A stretch of 56,373 bases of DNA from an uncultured Bacillota bacterium (GCA_949287245.1 CASEFL010000001.1:202973-259345); one strand, 5' to 3'; shown: positions 1 to 9,607, counted from the first letter of the stretch. Notes: generated by a model from the sequence alone, not told the origin. Made by a program: numbers and translations.

Positions 1-756
1 CCCTTCCGATTCTTGAAGATAAGGAAGTTCTTTTCCTTCTTTTTCTAAAATGAAATACGCTTTTCCTTCTTCTTTTTTTACTTTAATAGACAAAGGAATT
101 GGCAATAAAGAAGACATAATGGGAAGAGAAGATAATAAACGTTCTTCAAAAGGCATTAAGGCTTTTTCCTCAATTTTGTTCCCACAAATTAAGGAGGAAT
201 AAGGACTGCTCTCCTCCTTTAAAGGATAAAAAGAAAGATGATTTTTTATGGTCTCATAAAAGATTTGACTGTAGGGATCTTTTTGTTCTTTTAAGGCAGT
301 TCCCTTTAAGGATAAAGATCTTTTCCGAAGGAAAGAAATCTTTTTTCCCAATTTTTTCCCTTCTTCTTTTTGATAGGTGAATCGTTCTTCTCCAAAAGAC
401 TTTCCTTTTCTCTCTTTATGTATCGTTAATTCATAAGTCAAAAATCCTAAAGGATCACAATCATCCATTAACAAAGTATCAAGTACGATGGATGCTTTGC
501 TTGCTTTTGCGTGAATTAATTCTTTCCGCAAAGCAAAATCCTCTTTTTCTTGAAAGAAAGAAGAAAGAAGCCGTAAGGAATAAATTAAAGCGCTTTTTCC
601 TGAACCGTTATATCCATAAATTCCTAAAAATGAAGGAATTGAAGGATTAAAAGTTCCCTTTTTAAAGCGTTTTCGTTCTCCAAAATCAATCGCGCCTTTT
701 TCTAGTCCTAAAAGACCTTCAATTTTAAGGAAAGAGGGCCGAAGATACATGCTCAT
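1..756 (-). CDS. AAA-type ATP-binding protein, partial (C-terminus beyond the window)
   Basis: The reading frame is open from an ATG at 756 (second ATG at 750) to the left edge, 252 codons with no stop. The N-terminus runs through a beta strand into a Walker A motif, GYNGSGKSAL, at about residues 38-47. This placement of the P-loop after a short lead-in is typical of SMC/RecF/RloC-like AAA proteins that bind ATP early and carry the ABC signature and Walker B near the C-terminus, which here lie outside the window. No signal peptide or membrane segment is visible, so it is probably cytosolic. It could be a DNA-repair-type or defence-type (OLD/RloC-like) ATPase; the visible part does not decide. 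Confidence 0.75.
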   Translation of the reverse strand, partial: MSMYLRPSFLKIEGLLGLEKGAIDFGERKRFKKGTFNPSIPSFLGIYGYNGSGKSALIYSLRLLSSFFQEKEDFALRKELIHAKASKASIVLDTLLMDDCDPLGFLTYELTIHKERKGKSFGEERFTYQKEEGKKLGKKISFLRKRSLSLKGTALKEQKDPYSQIFYETIKNHLSFYPLKEESSPYSSLICGNKIEEKALMPFEERLLSSLPIMSSLLPIPLSIKVKKEEGKAYFILEKEGKELPYLQESEG

Positions 757-782
757 GCTTTAGTCTAGCATTTCTTCTTTAA

Positions 783-806
783 AAGAAAAAGGAGGGCGAA
801 CCCTCC
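783..806 (-). terminator. Rho-independent terminator of pnp
   Basis: On the minus strand a GC-rich hairpin (GGAGGG, loop TTCG, CCCTCC) is followed by a T-rich tract. It lies about 20 bases after the pnp stop codon. Confidence 0.8.
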
Positions 807-824
807 ATTCTTTTTATGACGACC

Positions 825-3044
825 TTAATGACGACGATCTTTTCCGCCTCGAGGACGTGAATCACGGCGAGAAGGACGTTCTCCTCGATGCTCAGAAGAA
901 GGGCGCTCGCTTCTTTCTTGATAGCCTTCTGGCTTTTCTAAGAACTCACGATGAGAAATTTTTACTTTGCCTTTTTCATCAAGCCCAATGACGACCACCT
1001 TCATTGTTTCGCCTACTTTGCAGAATTTTGTTGCATCCTCAATATAATCCCAAGATAAGCGTGAAACATGACATAAACCATCGGTATCTCCGAATAAGTT
1101 TACAAAAGCACCATACTCTTCTACACGGGTAATTTTCCCTTCAAAAATTTCTCCCACTTTCGCTTCACGAGTAATGTCATCAATCATGCCTTTTGCTTTT
1201 TCAATCATTTCTTTTTTGAAATGATAAATTGTGATTTTTCCGCTATCTTCGACATCGATTTTTACTTGATCACATTGAGCAATAATGTCATTAATCACTT
1301 TTCCTCCCGTGCCAATAACATCGCGAATCTTCTCAGGATCAATTTGGAAAGTGACCATTTTTGGCGCCCACTTTGAAACTTCTAAACGAGGTTCAGCAAT
1401 CGCTTTCTTCATAACCTCACGAATTTCTGCTCGAGCTTTATTTGCTTGCGCTAAAGCAAGAGATAAAACTTCCCGAGTAACGCCATGAATCTTAATGTCC
1501 ATCTGTAAGGCGGTAATCCCTTTCTCGGTACCAGCACACTTAAAGTCCATATCCCCAAAATGGTCTTCTAAACCTTGGATGTCTGTAAGAATCGTATAAG
1601 GATGTTCCTCGTCTAAGGGACCGCTACTAATTAAGCCCATAGCAATACCAGAAACGATTCCTTTAATGGGAACTCCCGCTGCCATTAAGGAAAGACAGGA
1701 AGCACAAATAGAGGCTTGAGAAGAAGAACCATTGCTTTCTACAACATCAGAAACGCAGCGAATGGTATAGGGGAATTCCTCAATACTAGGAAGAACGTAA
1801 GAAAGAGCGCGTTCCCCAAGTTTTCCGTGTCCAATCTCTCTTCTTCCTACAGAACCCATACGGCGAACTTCCCCAACCGAGAAGGGTGGAAAGTTATAGT
1901 GATGGAAGAAATGACGTTCGGTTTCTGTCGTAATGTTATCAATAATTTCAGCATCACTAAGAGGTCCTAAAGTCGTTGTGGAAATGACTTGCGTTTGTCC
2001 GCGGGTAAACATTGCCGATCCATGAGCACGAGGCAATAAATCCACTTGCGCATCTAAAGGACGAATTTCATCGACTTTTCTTCCATCGGGACGAATTTTT
2101 TCTTCCGTGATTAAACGACGTACTTCATCTGCGACCATTTTTTCTAAAATGTCATTGACCATGCGCATGGTGGCAACATGTTCTTTTTCAGAAGGATAGG
2201 TTCTTGTATCGTAATCTTGAATAATTTCTTGTTTTAAAGCATCGATAGCATCTTGTCTTTCAAGTTTATCAAAAATGGAAATGGCCTTGACCATTCTCGT
2301 CTTAATTCGCGCATCAATATCTTCTTTGATTGCAGGATCTGGGACATATAAAACAACTTCTCTTTTCGCCTTTCCTATTTCTTTGATTATTTTCTCTTGG
2401 AAAGCACAAAGTTCTTTAATGGCTTCAAAGCCAAACATAATGGCATCAAGCATTTCTTCTTCTGGAACTTCTCTAGCACCTGCTTCTACCATCATGATGG
2501 CATCTTTTGTACCTGCGACTGCTAAATCAATATCGCTTGCTTTTCTTTCTTCATCGGTAGGATCAATGATTAACTTTCCATTTACTCTTCCAACATAAAC
2601 GCCAGAAACAGGACCATCAAAAGGAATGTCCGAAATTCCAAGAGCCAAAGAAGAGCCAAACATCGCGGTCATTTCTGGGGTGTTATCGTAATCAACAGAC
2701 ATGACCGTATTCACAACTTGTACTTCATTACGGAACCCTTCAGGAAATAAAGGACGAATAGGACGGTCAATTAAACGAGCCGCTAAAGTAGCATGTTCTG
2801 TTGGACGTCCTTCTCTTCTTAAAAAGCTTTGAGGAATTCTGCCCACGGCATATTGCTTTTCTAAAAATTCAACAGTAAGCGGGAAAAAGTCCCCATCTTT
2901 TGGTTCATCTGAACCACAAACAGTAGAAAGAACTACTGTGTCGCCAAAGCGAACGAAAGCCGCACCATCGGCTTGTTTTGCGATTTCGCCAATTTCCACT
3001 TGAAGTTTTCTTCCTGCGAAATCGAATTCATAGACATGTTTCAT
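825..3044 (-). CDS. pnp: Polyribonucleotide nucleotidyltransferase (PNPase)
   Basis: PNPase degrades RNA 3'-to-5' with phosphate, giving nucleoside diphosphates, and works as a trimer in the cytosol. The 739 residues show two RNase PH domains (about 10-145 and 320-460), with the motif GRIPQSFLRREGRP in the first and active-site acidic residues in GDMDFK and LQMDIK in the second. An all-helical linker lies between them. A KH domain follows (VIGTGGKVI, about 565) and then an S1 domain (about 625-690). The C-terminus is an Arg/Ser/Glu-rich tail of about 40 residues. The family length is usually 690-720, so the tail accounts for the excess. It lies directly downstream of rpsO, as in many bacteria, but a terminator separates the two. 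The ATG at 3044 has only a weak purine-rich ribosome-binding region. Confidence 0.97.
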   Translation of the reverse strand: MKHVYEFDFAGRKLQVEIGEIAKQADGAAFVRFGDTVVLSTVCGSDEPKDGDFFPLTVEFLEKQYAVGRIPQSFLRREGRPTEHATLAARLIDRPIRPLFPEGFRNEVQVVNTVMSVDYDNTPEMTAMFGSSLALGISDIPFDGPVSGVYVGRVNGKLIIDPTDEERKASDIDLAVAGTKDAIMMVEAGAREVPEEEMLDAIMFGFEAIKELCAFQEKIIKEIGKAKREVVLYVPDPAIKEDIDARIKTRMVKAISIFDKLERQDAIDALKQEIIQDYDTRTYPSEKEHVATMRMVNDILEKMVADEVRRLITEEKIRPDGRKVDEIRPLDAQVDLLPRAHGSAMFTRGQTQVISTTTLGPLSDAEIIDNITTETERHFFHHYNFPPFSVGEVRRMGSVGRREIGHGKLGERALSYVLPSIEEFPYTIRCVSDVVESNGSSSQASICASCLSLMAAGVPIKGIVSGIAMGLISSGPLDEEHPYTILTDIQGLEDHFGDMDFKCAGTEKGITALQMDIKIHGVTREVLSLALAQANKARAEIREVMKKAIAEPRLEVSKWAPKMVTFQIDPEKIRDVIGTGGKVINDIIAQCDQVKIDVEDSGKITIYHFKKEMIEKAKGMIDDITREAKVGEIFEGKITRVEEYGAFVNLFGDTDGLCHVSRLSWDYIEDATKFCKVGETMKVVVIGLDEKGKVKISHREFLEKPEGYQERSERPSSEHRGERPSRRDSRPRGGKDRRH

Positions 3045-3128
3045 CTTTATTTTTTCTCTTTCTTATTTTTTAACGGGTGGATTTTAACATAGATAAACAA
3101 AGATAGAGATAAGAAATGCTTTTCTAAG

Positions 3129-3152
3129 AAAAAAGCTTCCCTTAAGGGAAGC
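3129..3152 (-). terminator. Rho-independent terminator between rpsO and pnp
   Basis: A perfect hairpin (GCTTCCC / GGGAAGC around TTAA, 3135-3152) is followed on the minus strand by six T residues. It would end or attenuate the rpsO transcript before pnp. Confidence 0.85.
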
Positions 3153-3166
3153 AAATTTCTTATGAA

Positions 3167-3436
3167 TTACTTTCTTAATCCTAAGGAAGCAATTAATTCT
3201 TCATAAGCAGGACGATCAGTTGCCATTAAATAGCCAAGTAAGCTACGTCTTTTTCCTACTAAAATTAGTAAGGAACGACGAGCACAAGCATCTTGCTTGT
3301 TCTCTTTTAAATGGGCAGTAAGATCTTCAATCCGCTTCGTAAGAAGAGCAACTTGTACAGCCGCGCTTCCTGTATCGGTAGCACTTTTCCCGTACTTTTT
3401 AATGATGGTGCTCTTTTCTTCTTTCTTTAAAGCCAT
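3167..3436 (-). CDS. rpsO: 30S ribosomal protein S15
   Basis: S15 binds the central domain of 16S rRNA early in 30S assembly. The 89-residue product is the usual family length and carries the S15 core, including the region reading RSLLILVGKRRSLLGYL. The start is placed at the ATG at 3436 because an AAGGAG Shine-Dalgarno lies about 6 bases upstream and the family begins MALKKEEK-like. The open frame extends 37 codons further upstream, but those codons are leader RNA, not S15. A hairpin-rich leader precedes the gene and a strong terminator follows it. Confidence 0.96.
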   Translation of the reverse strand: MALKKEEKSTIIKKYGKSATDTGSAAVQVALLTKRIEDLTAHLKENKQDACARRSLLILVGKRRSLLGYLMATDRPAYEELIASLGLRK

Positions 3437-3464
3437 CTTTTTCTCCTTTCCTTCTTTTTGGGCA

Positions 3465-3524
3465 GCCCTCTGGTCAAGTCGAGGAGAATCGGCATTGACT
3501 AGGAGTGTCGCGAGGGCAAGTATA
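3465..3524 (-). promoter_or_regulatory. Putative S15 autoregulatory leader and promoter of rpsO
   Basis: On the minus strand, GCCCTC (3517-3512) can pair with GAGGGC (3470-3465). An inner GTCAA/TTGAC pairing and a short CGA/TCG hairpin lie inside it, giving a multi-branch fold just ahead of the Shine-Dalgarno. S15 represses its own mRNA in several bacteria by binding structured leaders, so such a role is plausible. A TATACT -10-like box (3519-3524) abuts the outer stem, so the true transcript start may lie further upstream. The fold was made by eye. Confidence 0.4.
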
Positions 3525-3644
3525 CCTTTTTTTATAAGAAAAACCACTTTTTTCTTTCCTGTGTTTTTTCTTTCCTTATTTATAGAAATTAAGAAGATTA
3601 AAAAGGGAAAAATCTCTGCAAAATAAGAATAAATAATTCAAAAA

Positions 3645-5222
3645 TCATTCTTTAGGAAAGGCAGAATCATCTACTTTTCCTACAGCAGTCCGTTTTAATT
3701 TCTCCACAAAAAACACATTTTTTGGTTGATAATAAATAGGTAACTCTTGATGAATACGTTCCAAAATTCTTTTTTGGATAGTTTCTTCTTCCTCGGAAGA
3801 GTTTTTTTGTTTCACTAAAACAAGATTTAAAATTTCGCCAAAGCGCGGATGTTTTGACGCATAAGAATACGCTTCATAAATTCCCTTATCTTCTAAAGCT
3901 AACTTTTCTAAGTCACTTGGACAAACAATAACCCCATTAATTTTTGCGATTCTTCGTAAACGCGATTTAAAATGGAGATAGCCTTCTTCATCCAGAAATC
4001 CTAAATCTTTTGTTCGGACATACTTTTTCTTATTGATTTCAAGAAAAGTTTCTTTTGTTAACGCTTCATCTTCAAAATAACCATTCATTAAAGTAGGGCC
4101 GCTAATAAGGATTTCTCCTTCTTCATTTGGACCTAAAACATGCTGATCATCTAAAGAAATAACAATTTCTTCAATTCCTTTTAATGGTTTTCCTACCGTT
4201 CCTTTTTTGGAGGCAAAATCCGTATTTACATTGGAAACTGTGACCGTTTCGGTTAAGCCATACCCTTCATGAAGACGACAAATGCCACCAGAATCTTTGC
4301 TACATTCATCAAAAGAATCTAATAAAGTTTGAGTAACCGAGTCTCCCCCAACAAACGCCGCAACAAGATTTTTAATTGCCTTTCCTTTGAAGTCTTTATT
4401 ATGAAGAAGGGCATTATACAAAGCAGGTACCCCAATAATGATGCTAACTTCTCCCTTTTTCATTCTTTTAATGGCTTTCTCACTATGGAATTTTAAGTCA
4501 AGAATCACTTGGCCTCCGGCCTCTAAAGGGGTACAAACACCCATTGCCAAACCAAAACCGTGGAAAAGAGGAATAACCGTGTACATCTTGGCTTCTTTTC
4601 CGGATTTTAAGTTAATGATTTCAAAACCTCGGCTTGCTAAATTCGCAATCGCTCCGCTAGAAAGCATGATAATTTTGGGTTCTCCGTTCGTCCCGCCAGA
4701 ATTTAAATATACCGAAGTATCTTGAGGATCTTTTTTGCTTCTTTTTGCCTCTTTTAAAGGAAGCGAAGAGAAAGAAAGTACCTTCTTTGAAAGATGACTT
4801 TTTAAGGAAGATAACACCTTCATCAAAGGATTTCCTACCGAATAAGGATTCACCGCAATTACGGGGATATTAACAACCTTACGTAAACGATTCGCATCAA
4901 TATTTAAGCAAAATAAGGCTTTTGCCTTTGCTTTTTTTAAAAAGCCATCTAATTGTTGATCAGGAGTTAATGGGTGAATCATATAGGCAATCGCGCCTAG
5001 ATAATCTAAAGCATATAAAAGGTAGACACTTGTGACACAGTTTGGAAGGTTGGTCGCGACAACATCATTTTCTTGAATGCCTAAAGCCACCAATTTTTCT
5101 GCTGTTTTTTTCACTTCTTTGAATAATTTTTCATAAGTTATTTTTGCCTTTTCAAAACGAAGGGCAATTCCCTTTGGGTCGCGTTTTGTCGACCTTTCTA
5201 GTTGTTCATATATTTTTTCCAT
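3645..5222 (-). CDS. AMP-dependent synthetase/ligase (acyl-CoA synthetase-like)
   Basis: This is an adenylate-forming enzyme that would activate a carboxylate with ATP and pass it to CoA or a carrier. The phosphate-binding motif reads NSGGTNGEPK (about 180). The adenine-binding motif is GYGLTET (about 330), the hinge region contains RTKDLGFLDEEG (about 415), and the C-terminal catalytic lysine motif is KRTAVGKVD close to the end. Length (525) fits the class. The frame opens at a TTG at 5246, but the ATG at 5222 is preferred. It has no Shine-Dalgarno; a TATAGT box lies 7 bases upstream, suggesting a leaderless transcript. No signal peptide is present, and the substrate cannot be read from the sequence. 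Confidence 0.85.
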   Translation of the reverse strand: MEKIYEQLERSTKRDPKGIALRFEKAKITYEKLFKEVKKTAEKLVALGIQENDVVATNLPNCVTSVYLLYALDYLGAIAYMIHPLTPDQQLDGFLKKAKAKALFCLNIDANRLRKVVNIPVIAVNPYSVGNPLMKVLSSLKSHLSKKVLSFSSLPLKEAKRSKKDPQDTSVYLNSGGTNGEPKIIMLSSGAIANLASRGFEIINLKSGKEAKMYTVIPLFHGFGLAMGVCTPLEAGGQVILDLKFHSEKAIKRMKKGEVSIIIGVPALYNALLHNKDFKGKAIKNLVAAFVGGDSVTQTLLDSFDECSKDSGGICRLHEGYGLTETVTVSNVNTDFASKKGTVGKPLKGIEEIVISLDDQHVLGPNEEGEILISGPTLMNGYFEDEALTKETFLEINKKKYVRTKDLGFLDEEGYLHFKSRLRRIAKINGVIVCPSDLEKLALEDKGIYEAYSYASKHPRFGEILNLVLVKQKNSSEEEETIQKRILERIHQELPIYYQPKNVFFVEKLKRTAVGKVDDSAFPKE

Positions 5223-5267
5223 GAAGATAACTATAAAGGAATTCAAGGATATGAAAAGTTTTTCTTT

Positions 5268-5846
5268 TTAAAAAAGACAAGGATCAAAGGTGGCTAACCA
5301 AGTAATCGGAGTTTTTATAAAAGGTTCCCAAGCTTCTTCTAGTAAGGAAAAGTATCCAGAATCTTTGATAAATTCTTCTTTCTTTCCGTTATAGGTAAAG
5401 CGAGTTGCCATATCCTTTTCTTTTGAATAGAGAATCACACGCAATAAAAGTTCCTCTTCTTCCCCAAAATAAGAAATGGTTAAAGAAGAAATAGAAGGAA
5501 TGTCCAAAGGATAAGAACCTAAAGTATACTCTTGATAAGAAGACCCTTCTCCTCTTAACGTTGCCCCATAAAGGGTCGCTAAAGAAGAAATATTAGGAGG
5601 ATTTTCAATGGGAGGAGTAAACAAGGTTTCTCCTTTCATTTCTTCAACCTCTGATAAATAAGAAAGAGTTTCGTCCCATGTCGGAAAATAGGCAATTTCA
5701 TAAGAATTTGGAGCCGGTCCCACATAAGACATTGAAGTAGAGGAATCTTCACTCTTTAAAGAAGAGGGAATGCTTAATCCCTCAGGAGAACAAGATACTA
5801 GAAAGAGAAACGAGAAACCGAACAATAGGAATGACTTATGCTTCAT
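5268..5846 (-). CDS. Putative lipoprotein, unknown function
   Basis: The 192-residue product begins with a short basic segment, a hydrophobic core and a lipobox (LVSC, cysteine at about residue 19), so it should be lipid-anchored on the outer face of the membrane. The mature part is rich in Ser and Glu and has no motif I recognise. A strong GGAGGTG Shine-Dalgarno precedes the ATG at 5846. It is separated from the downstream ligase gene by only about 45 bases but probably has its own transcript, since a promoter-like pair and a leader hairpin lie upstream. Confidence 0.75.
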   Translation of the reverse strand: MKHKSFLLFGFSFLFLVSCSPEGLSIPSSLKSEDSSTSMSYVGPAPNSYEIAYFPTWDETLSYLSEVEEMKGETLFTPPIENPPNISSLATLYGATLRGEGSSYQEYTLGSYPLDIPSISSLTISYFGEEEELLLRVILYSKEKDMATRFTYNGKKEEFIKDSGYFSLLEEAWEPFIKTPITWLATFDPCLF

Positions 5847-5897
5847 AATTCACCTCCATGACAGAAATGCGGGCTTTAAAACTCTTTATAAAGTTCA

Positions 5898-5976
5898 AAA
5901 GAATTATGGTTGAGAAAAATGTTCCATCAAAAACCAAAAATTCTTTCTAGTTATAGTATAAAAAAATGACGGCCAA
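5898..5976 (-). promoter_or_regulatory. Promoter and leader hairpin of the lipoprotein gene
   Basis: On the minus strand, TTGTAC and TATACT (5956-5961) are spaced by 16 bases. The following leader contains an inverted repeat, AAAGAATT (5946-5939) and AATTCTTT (5905-5898), with an additional GGTT/AACC pairing inside. The leader is about 100 bases before the start codon. Its purpose is unknown; mRNA stability or attenuation is possible. Confidence 0.35.
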
Positions 5977-6093
5977 GTACAAGTTATAGTGCCAATCTAC
6001 CTTCATCATAATGAGCATGAAAACGATAATTAAAAAATTAAGGTTTATTTTTATAGGTTTTGATCACATCCGTCATTATAAAGTCATCTTGGA

Positions 6094-7455
6094 TTACTCT
6101 TTCCTAGCAGCATCCATCTTATCTTTCTTTTCTTCCACATTTCTTTTTACTTTTGCCCAACCAGCATTTGTAAAAATTCCTGCGATAATGCAAAAACCAT
6201 AAAAGACCATGAATAAAGAAGAAAGAAAGGCTCCCCTTTTTAGCCCTTTAATGTGATGAATTCCTAGTTTTTTCTTCACTAAGAAAATTGCTAAGAAGGT
6301 TTGAATGGTATAAAGCACTAAGAAGCTAAGAATAATAACTCCTGCCATCAACGCTAAGGAAAGAAGGGCATTTTGACTAGAAGCGGCAGCGCTTGCGGCA
6401 TCACTTCCAAGCCAAGGCAATACTTGTCCAGCAAAATCTCCAAAAGCATTCATGATGTGGCAAATCGCATAAGCAATGTAATAAAGAGGATACCAAAGGA
6501 AACAAATTACATCTAAAGGAACAAAGAATAATTGCCAAAATAAATCGATATTGCTCCACTTTCCGGATACGAAGAAATGGCCAAATAAACGGAAGCCATA
6601 ACGCCAAAAAACACGATTAATCCCATTCCCCATCCTGGATAAACGAGCATATGTATCTTTGGCAGTGCTTGGTTGATCTTCATAGACAATGGCGTCAGCC
6701 ACATAATGAATGCGTTTATTTTCTAATAATCTTTTTAAAGAATATTCCGTATCATCGCTGCGGGAATAAGCATCATAGCCTCCCACTTCACGAAGGACTT
6801 TCGTTGAAATCATCATTCCTGCACCCGTTAAAACAGAATCAAGATGGAGACGTTCACGGAAATTACAAGCAATTCGACCATCACGAATATAGTAGGCTGC
6901 CGATACCGCGGTCCATGTATTTTGGGTAGCATTTGTTGAAGCTTCAAAAGGTCGGGCAATTTCTACCCCTTCTTGATAAGCATCATTCATCACTTTTAAA
7001 TAATTTTTATCAGGAATATTGTCGGCATCAAACTTAATGGCAAAGTCATAACCAAGTTGTTCTTGCATGACATGCTTCATTAAAAAGTCTGTAGGATATC
7101 CTGCGGTTTTTTGCTGAGGATTATTCAGAATAAGAACATGGGCGCCTGCTTTTTCTGCACGCAAGGCCGTTTCATCGTGACAATTATGCGCACAAACAAA
7201 AACATCATATTTCTCTTTAGGATAATCAAGAGTCGTAAGCATAGTCTCTACTGTTTTAGCAATGACTTCTTCTTCATCATGTCCCGGGATACAAATGGCA
7301 ATTTTTGCGTATTTATCTGCCTTTTTAAAATGTTTTTCTTTTAAGAAAAAACAAAGAATCATAACAATTTGGAAAAGGAAACTAATAGAAGTAAGAATAA
7401 TAAAGAAGTAATTAATGATTTCAAAGATAAGCCAAGTAATTTGCGATGGAGACAT
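6094..7455 (-). CDS. Membrane glycosyltransferase, family 2
   Basis: A GT2-type inverting transferase that would use a nucleotide sugar to build or modify a surface glycan. The 453-residue protein has one N-terminal membrane helix (about 10-35), then the GT-A fold with the start motif ICIPGHDEEEV (about 54), the metal-binding DAD (KFDADN, about 142) and the acceptor-side motif RSDDTEYSLKRL (about 230). Three to four C-terminal membrane helices (about 300-430) follow. This layout matches processive or semi-processive enzymes such as poly-N-acetylglucosamine synthase-like proteins. The canonical QxxRW is not obvious; LSRMGNGINRVFWRYG stands in its place. An AAAGGA Shine-Dalgarno precedes the ATG. 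No other glycan genes are adjacent, so the product is unknown. Confidence 0.85.
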   Translation of the reverse strand: MSPSQITWLIFEIINYFFIILTSISFLFQIVMILCFFLKEKHFKKADKYAKIAICIPGHDEEEVIAKTVETMLTTLDYPKEKYDVFVCAHNCHDETALRAEKAGAHVLILNNPQQKTAGYPTDFLMKHVMQEQLGYDFAIKFDADNIPDKNYLKVMNDAYQEGVEIARPFEASTNATQNTWTAVSAAYYIRDGRIACNFRERLHLDSVLTGAGMMISTKVLREVGGYDAYSRSDDTEYSLKRLLENKRIHYVADAIVYEDQPSTAKDTYARLSRMGNGINRVFWRYGFRLFGHFFVSGKWSNIDLFWQLFFVPLDVICFLWYPLYYIAYAICHIMNAFGDFAGQVLPWLGSDAASAAASSQNALLSLALMAGVIILSFLVLYTIQTFLAIFLVKKKLGIHHIKGLKRGAFLSSLFMVFYGFCIIAGIFTNAGWAKVKRNVEEKKDKMDAARKE

Positions 7456-7613
7456 GAATTATCCTTTCTTACCTAAATTCGGTAGAAGAATTAAAGCACT
7501 TTATGAGGTCTGTAGCAATCAATGCTTATTTGAAATACTACTCTTTCTTTAAGAAAGCGGTTTTCTAAGAAAAAGTAACCTTTTTCTTCTCATTTTAAAA
7601 AAGAAAGTCCTAT

Positions 7614-7619
7614 AATCGG
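7614..7619 (+). promoter_or_regulatory. -10 box of typA
   Basis: A consensus-like TATAAT lies about 20 bases before the typA start, with no strong -35 element. An AGAGGGAG ribosome-binding site follows. Confidence 0.5.
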
Positions 7620-7640
7620 CCCGCAAAAGAGGGAGATACG

Positions 7641-9470
7641 ATGAAGATTAAAAATATCGCAATTATTGCCCACGTGGACCATGGGAAGACCACACTAGTG
7701 AATTCTTTGCTGGAATCCTCTGGCACATTTCGCAACAACGAAACGGTAAGTGACCGTATGTTAGATAGTAATGATTTAGAAAAAGAAAGAGGAATTACGA
7801 TTCTTGCCAAAACGACTGCGATTCATTATAAGGGCGCAAAAATTAATATCGTTGACACTCCCGGGCACGCCGACTTTGGTGGTGAAGTAGAACGGATTAT
7901 GCGCATGGTAGATGGTTGTTTGCTTCTTGTTGATGCTTATGAAGGAACCATGCCGCAAACTCGTTTTGTCTTAAAACAAGCTTTAGAAAACGGGATTAAA
8001 CCTATTGTGGTTATTAATAAAGTAGACCGTCCACATGCCGATCCTCGAAAAGCGGTTGACGAAGTTCTTGATTTATTTATCGAGCTTGGCGCCGATGAAT
8101 CGCAACTTGATTTCCCGACCTGCTATTGTAGTGCTCTTAGTAATACTTCTTCCTTATCTCCTAATCCAAATGATCAAAAGCCAGGCATGGCTCCTCTACT
8201 TGATTTAATTTTAAATGAGATTCCCGATCCAGCTTGCAGTGAAGGTCCCTTCCAGTGGCAGGCAGCTTTGCTTGATTACAACGATTTTGTAGGACGAATT
8301 GGTATTGGCACAATCCGCCGCGGTCATGTTAAGGTAGGAGATACCGTAACCGATGTTCGTCCAGATGGCTCCACAAAAACTTTTAAAGTTATAAAAATTT
8401 ATACCTTCTTTGGGATGAAACGTGAGGAGGTCAATGAAGCAGGGCCTGGGGATATTATTGGTCTTGCTGGATTACCCGATATTGGCGTTAGTGACACGGT
8501 TTGTGGTGATCTTTATCTTTCTCCATTGCCACCTCTTCGCGTTGATGAGCCAACCTTACAAATGGAATTTGGAACAAATAGTTCCCCTATGCGTGGACAG
8601 GATGGAAAATTTGTCACGGCAAGATTAATTGAAGATCGCCTATTTAAAGAAACACAAAAAGACGTTTCTCTTCGTTATCAACGTTTACCAAATCGCGAAG
8701 CATGGTTAGTTTCCGGGCGTGGTGAACTTCATCTTGGAGTTTTAATTGAAACAATGAGAAGAGAAGGCTATGAGCTTGAAGTATCAAAGCCGCAAGTTAT
8801 TGTTCGTGAAATTGATGAAGTGAAATGCGAACCTTATGAAGATTTACGAATTGATGTTCCTAATGAGTTTGTTGGGGATATTATGACAACTCTTGGTGAT
8901 CGCGGGGCTGAACTTCTTGATTTAGTTGATGATGGAGTCAATTCCACCTTAACTTATGTCATTCCTTCTCGTGGCTTATTAGGATTTGTCTCCAATTTCC
9001 TTACCATGACAAAAGGATATGGAATGATTAATCACACTTTTAAAGAATATCGTCCAATTTTCTCTAAAGAAGTAGGAGAAAGACAAATTGGTGTGCTTGT
9101 TTCTACAGATAAGGGTGCGGCTACTGCGTATGCTTTAGAAAAGGTAGAAGAACACGGAACAATGTTTATTACACCAGGCGAAACTTGCTATGAAGGAATG
9201 ATTGTCGGTGAACATCGTTATCCAAACGATTTAGCGGTCAACTGCACAATGAGTAAACCAATGACAAACGTTCGTAGTTCGACAAAAGACACAACCGTAG
9301 TCTTAAAAACTCCTCGAAAAATGGCTTTAGAAGCGTGTCTTGATTACATTAATCTTGATGAACTTGTGGAAATTACCCCACATGCGATAAGAATGCGCAA
9401 AAGAATTTTAAATACAGCGGAAAGAAAGAAATATGACGCTCATAAAAAGGCGTTAAAAGAAAATAATTAA
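7641..9470 (+). CDS. typA: Translational GTPase TypA/BipA
   Basis: TypA is a ribosome-associated GTPase related to EF-G, involved in ribosome assembly and stress adaptation. The 609-residue length is standard. The GTPase motifs are clear: [10 protein letters not shown] (10-19), DTPGHADF (about 74), NKVDRP (about 128) and SALS (about 167). A beta-barrel domain, two EF-G-like alpha/beta domains and the TypA-specific C-terminal domain follow. The ATG at 7641 has an AGAGGGAG Shine-Dalgarno about 6 bases upstream. It is a single-gene plus-strand transcript with its own terminator. Confidence 0.97.
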   Translation: MKIKNIAIIAHVDHGKTTLVNSLLESSGTFRNNETVSDRMLDSNDLEKERGITILAKTTAIHYKGAKINIVDTPGHADFGGEVERIMRMVDGCLLLVDAYEGTMPQTRFVLKQALENGIKPIVVINKVDRPHADPRKAVDEVLDLFIELGADESQLDFPTCYCSALSNTSSLSPNPNDQKPGMAPLLDLILNEIPDPACSEGPFQWQAALLDYNDFVGRIGIGTIRRGHVKVGDTVTDVRPDGSTKTFKVIKIYTFFGMKREEVNEAGPGDIIGLAGLPDIGVSDTVCGDLYLSPLPPLRVDEPTLQMEFGTNSSPMRGQDGKFVTARLIEDRLFKETQKDVSLRYQRLPNREAWLVSGRGELHLGVLIETMRREGYELEVSKPQVIVREIDEVKCEPYEDLRIDVPNEFVGDIMTTLGDRGAELLDLVDDGVNSTLTYVIPSRGLLGFVSNFLTMTKGYGMINHTFKEYRPIFSKEVGERQIGVLVSTDKGAATAYALEKVEEHGTMFITPGETCYEGMIVGEHRYPNDLAVNCTMSKPMTNVRSSTKDTTVVLKTPRKMALEACLDYINLDELVEITPHAIRMRKRILNTAERKKYDAHKKALKENN

Positions 9471-9493
9471 AAGAGGGTTCTCCCCTCTTTTTT
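9471..9493 (+). terminator. Rho-independent terminator of typA
   Basis: AAGAGGG (9471-9477) pairs with CCCTCTT (9483-9489), followed by a T tract. It sits directly behind the typA stop codon. Confidence 0.85.
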
Positions 9494-9601
9494 AAAAAAG
9501 AGATAGGCCAAACGGCCTATCCCCTTGAAAGAGAACGGAAATCGATTTTCCGTTATCTAAAGAAGAAGGCAAAGGCATAGCCGAATTGCTCTTCTCTTGT
9601 A
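9494..9601 (-). ncRNA. Candidate small RNA under cre-type control
   Basis: On the minus strand, a perfect TATAAT (9608-9613) predicts a start near 9601. The region up to a strong terminator (GATAGGCC / GGCCTATC, 9502-9521, then a U-rich tract) would give an RNA of about 107 nt. It contains a second perfect hairpin (AACGGAAAAT / ATTTTCCGTT type, 9533-9553) and a GGC/GCC hairpin nearer the 5' end. It lies between the converging typA and lipoprotein genes and no ORF of credible size fits inside the predicted transcript. It could instead be the 3' UTR of the lipoprotein mRNA. Confidence 0.4.
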
Positions 9602-9607
9602 GCGCGT

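Noticed and set aside
589-600. AAAGCGCTTT inside the partial ATPase gene and again inside the LRR gene near 46834
   Set aside because: These lie within coding sequence, away from promoters, and look like codon-level coincidences.
3437-3547. Extended N-terminus of S15
   Set aside because: The 37 upstream codons do not match S15 and overlap the structured leader; the Shine-Dalgarno supports the internal ATG.
6011-6202. 63-codon open frame on the plus strand downstream of the glycosyltransferase
   Set aside because: Its 3' half overlaps the glycosyltransferase C-terminus in antisense, and it lacks a ribosome-binding site and a credible promoter.
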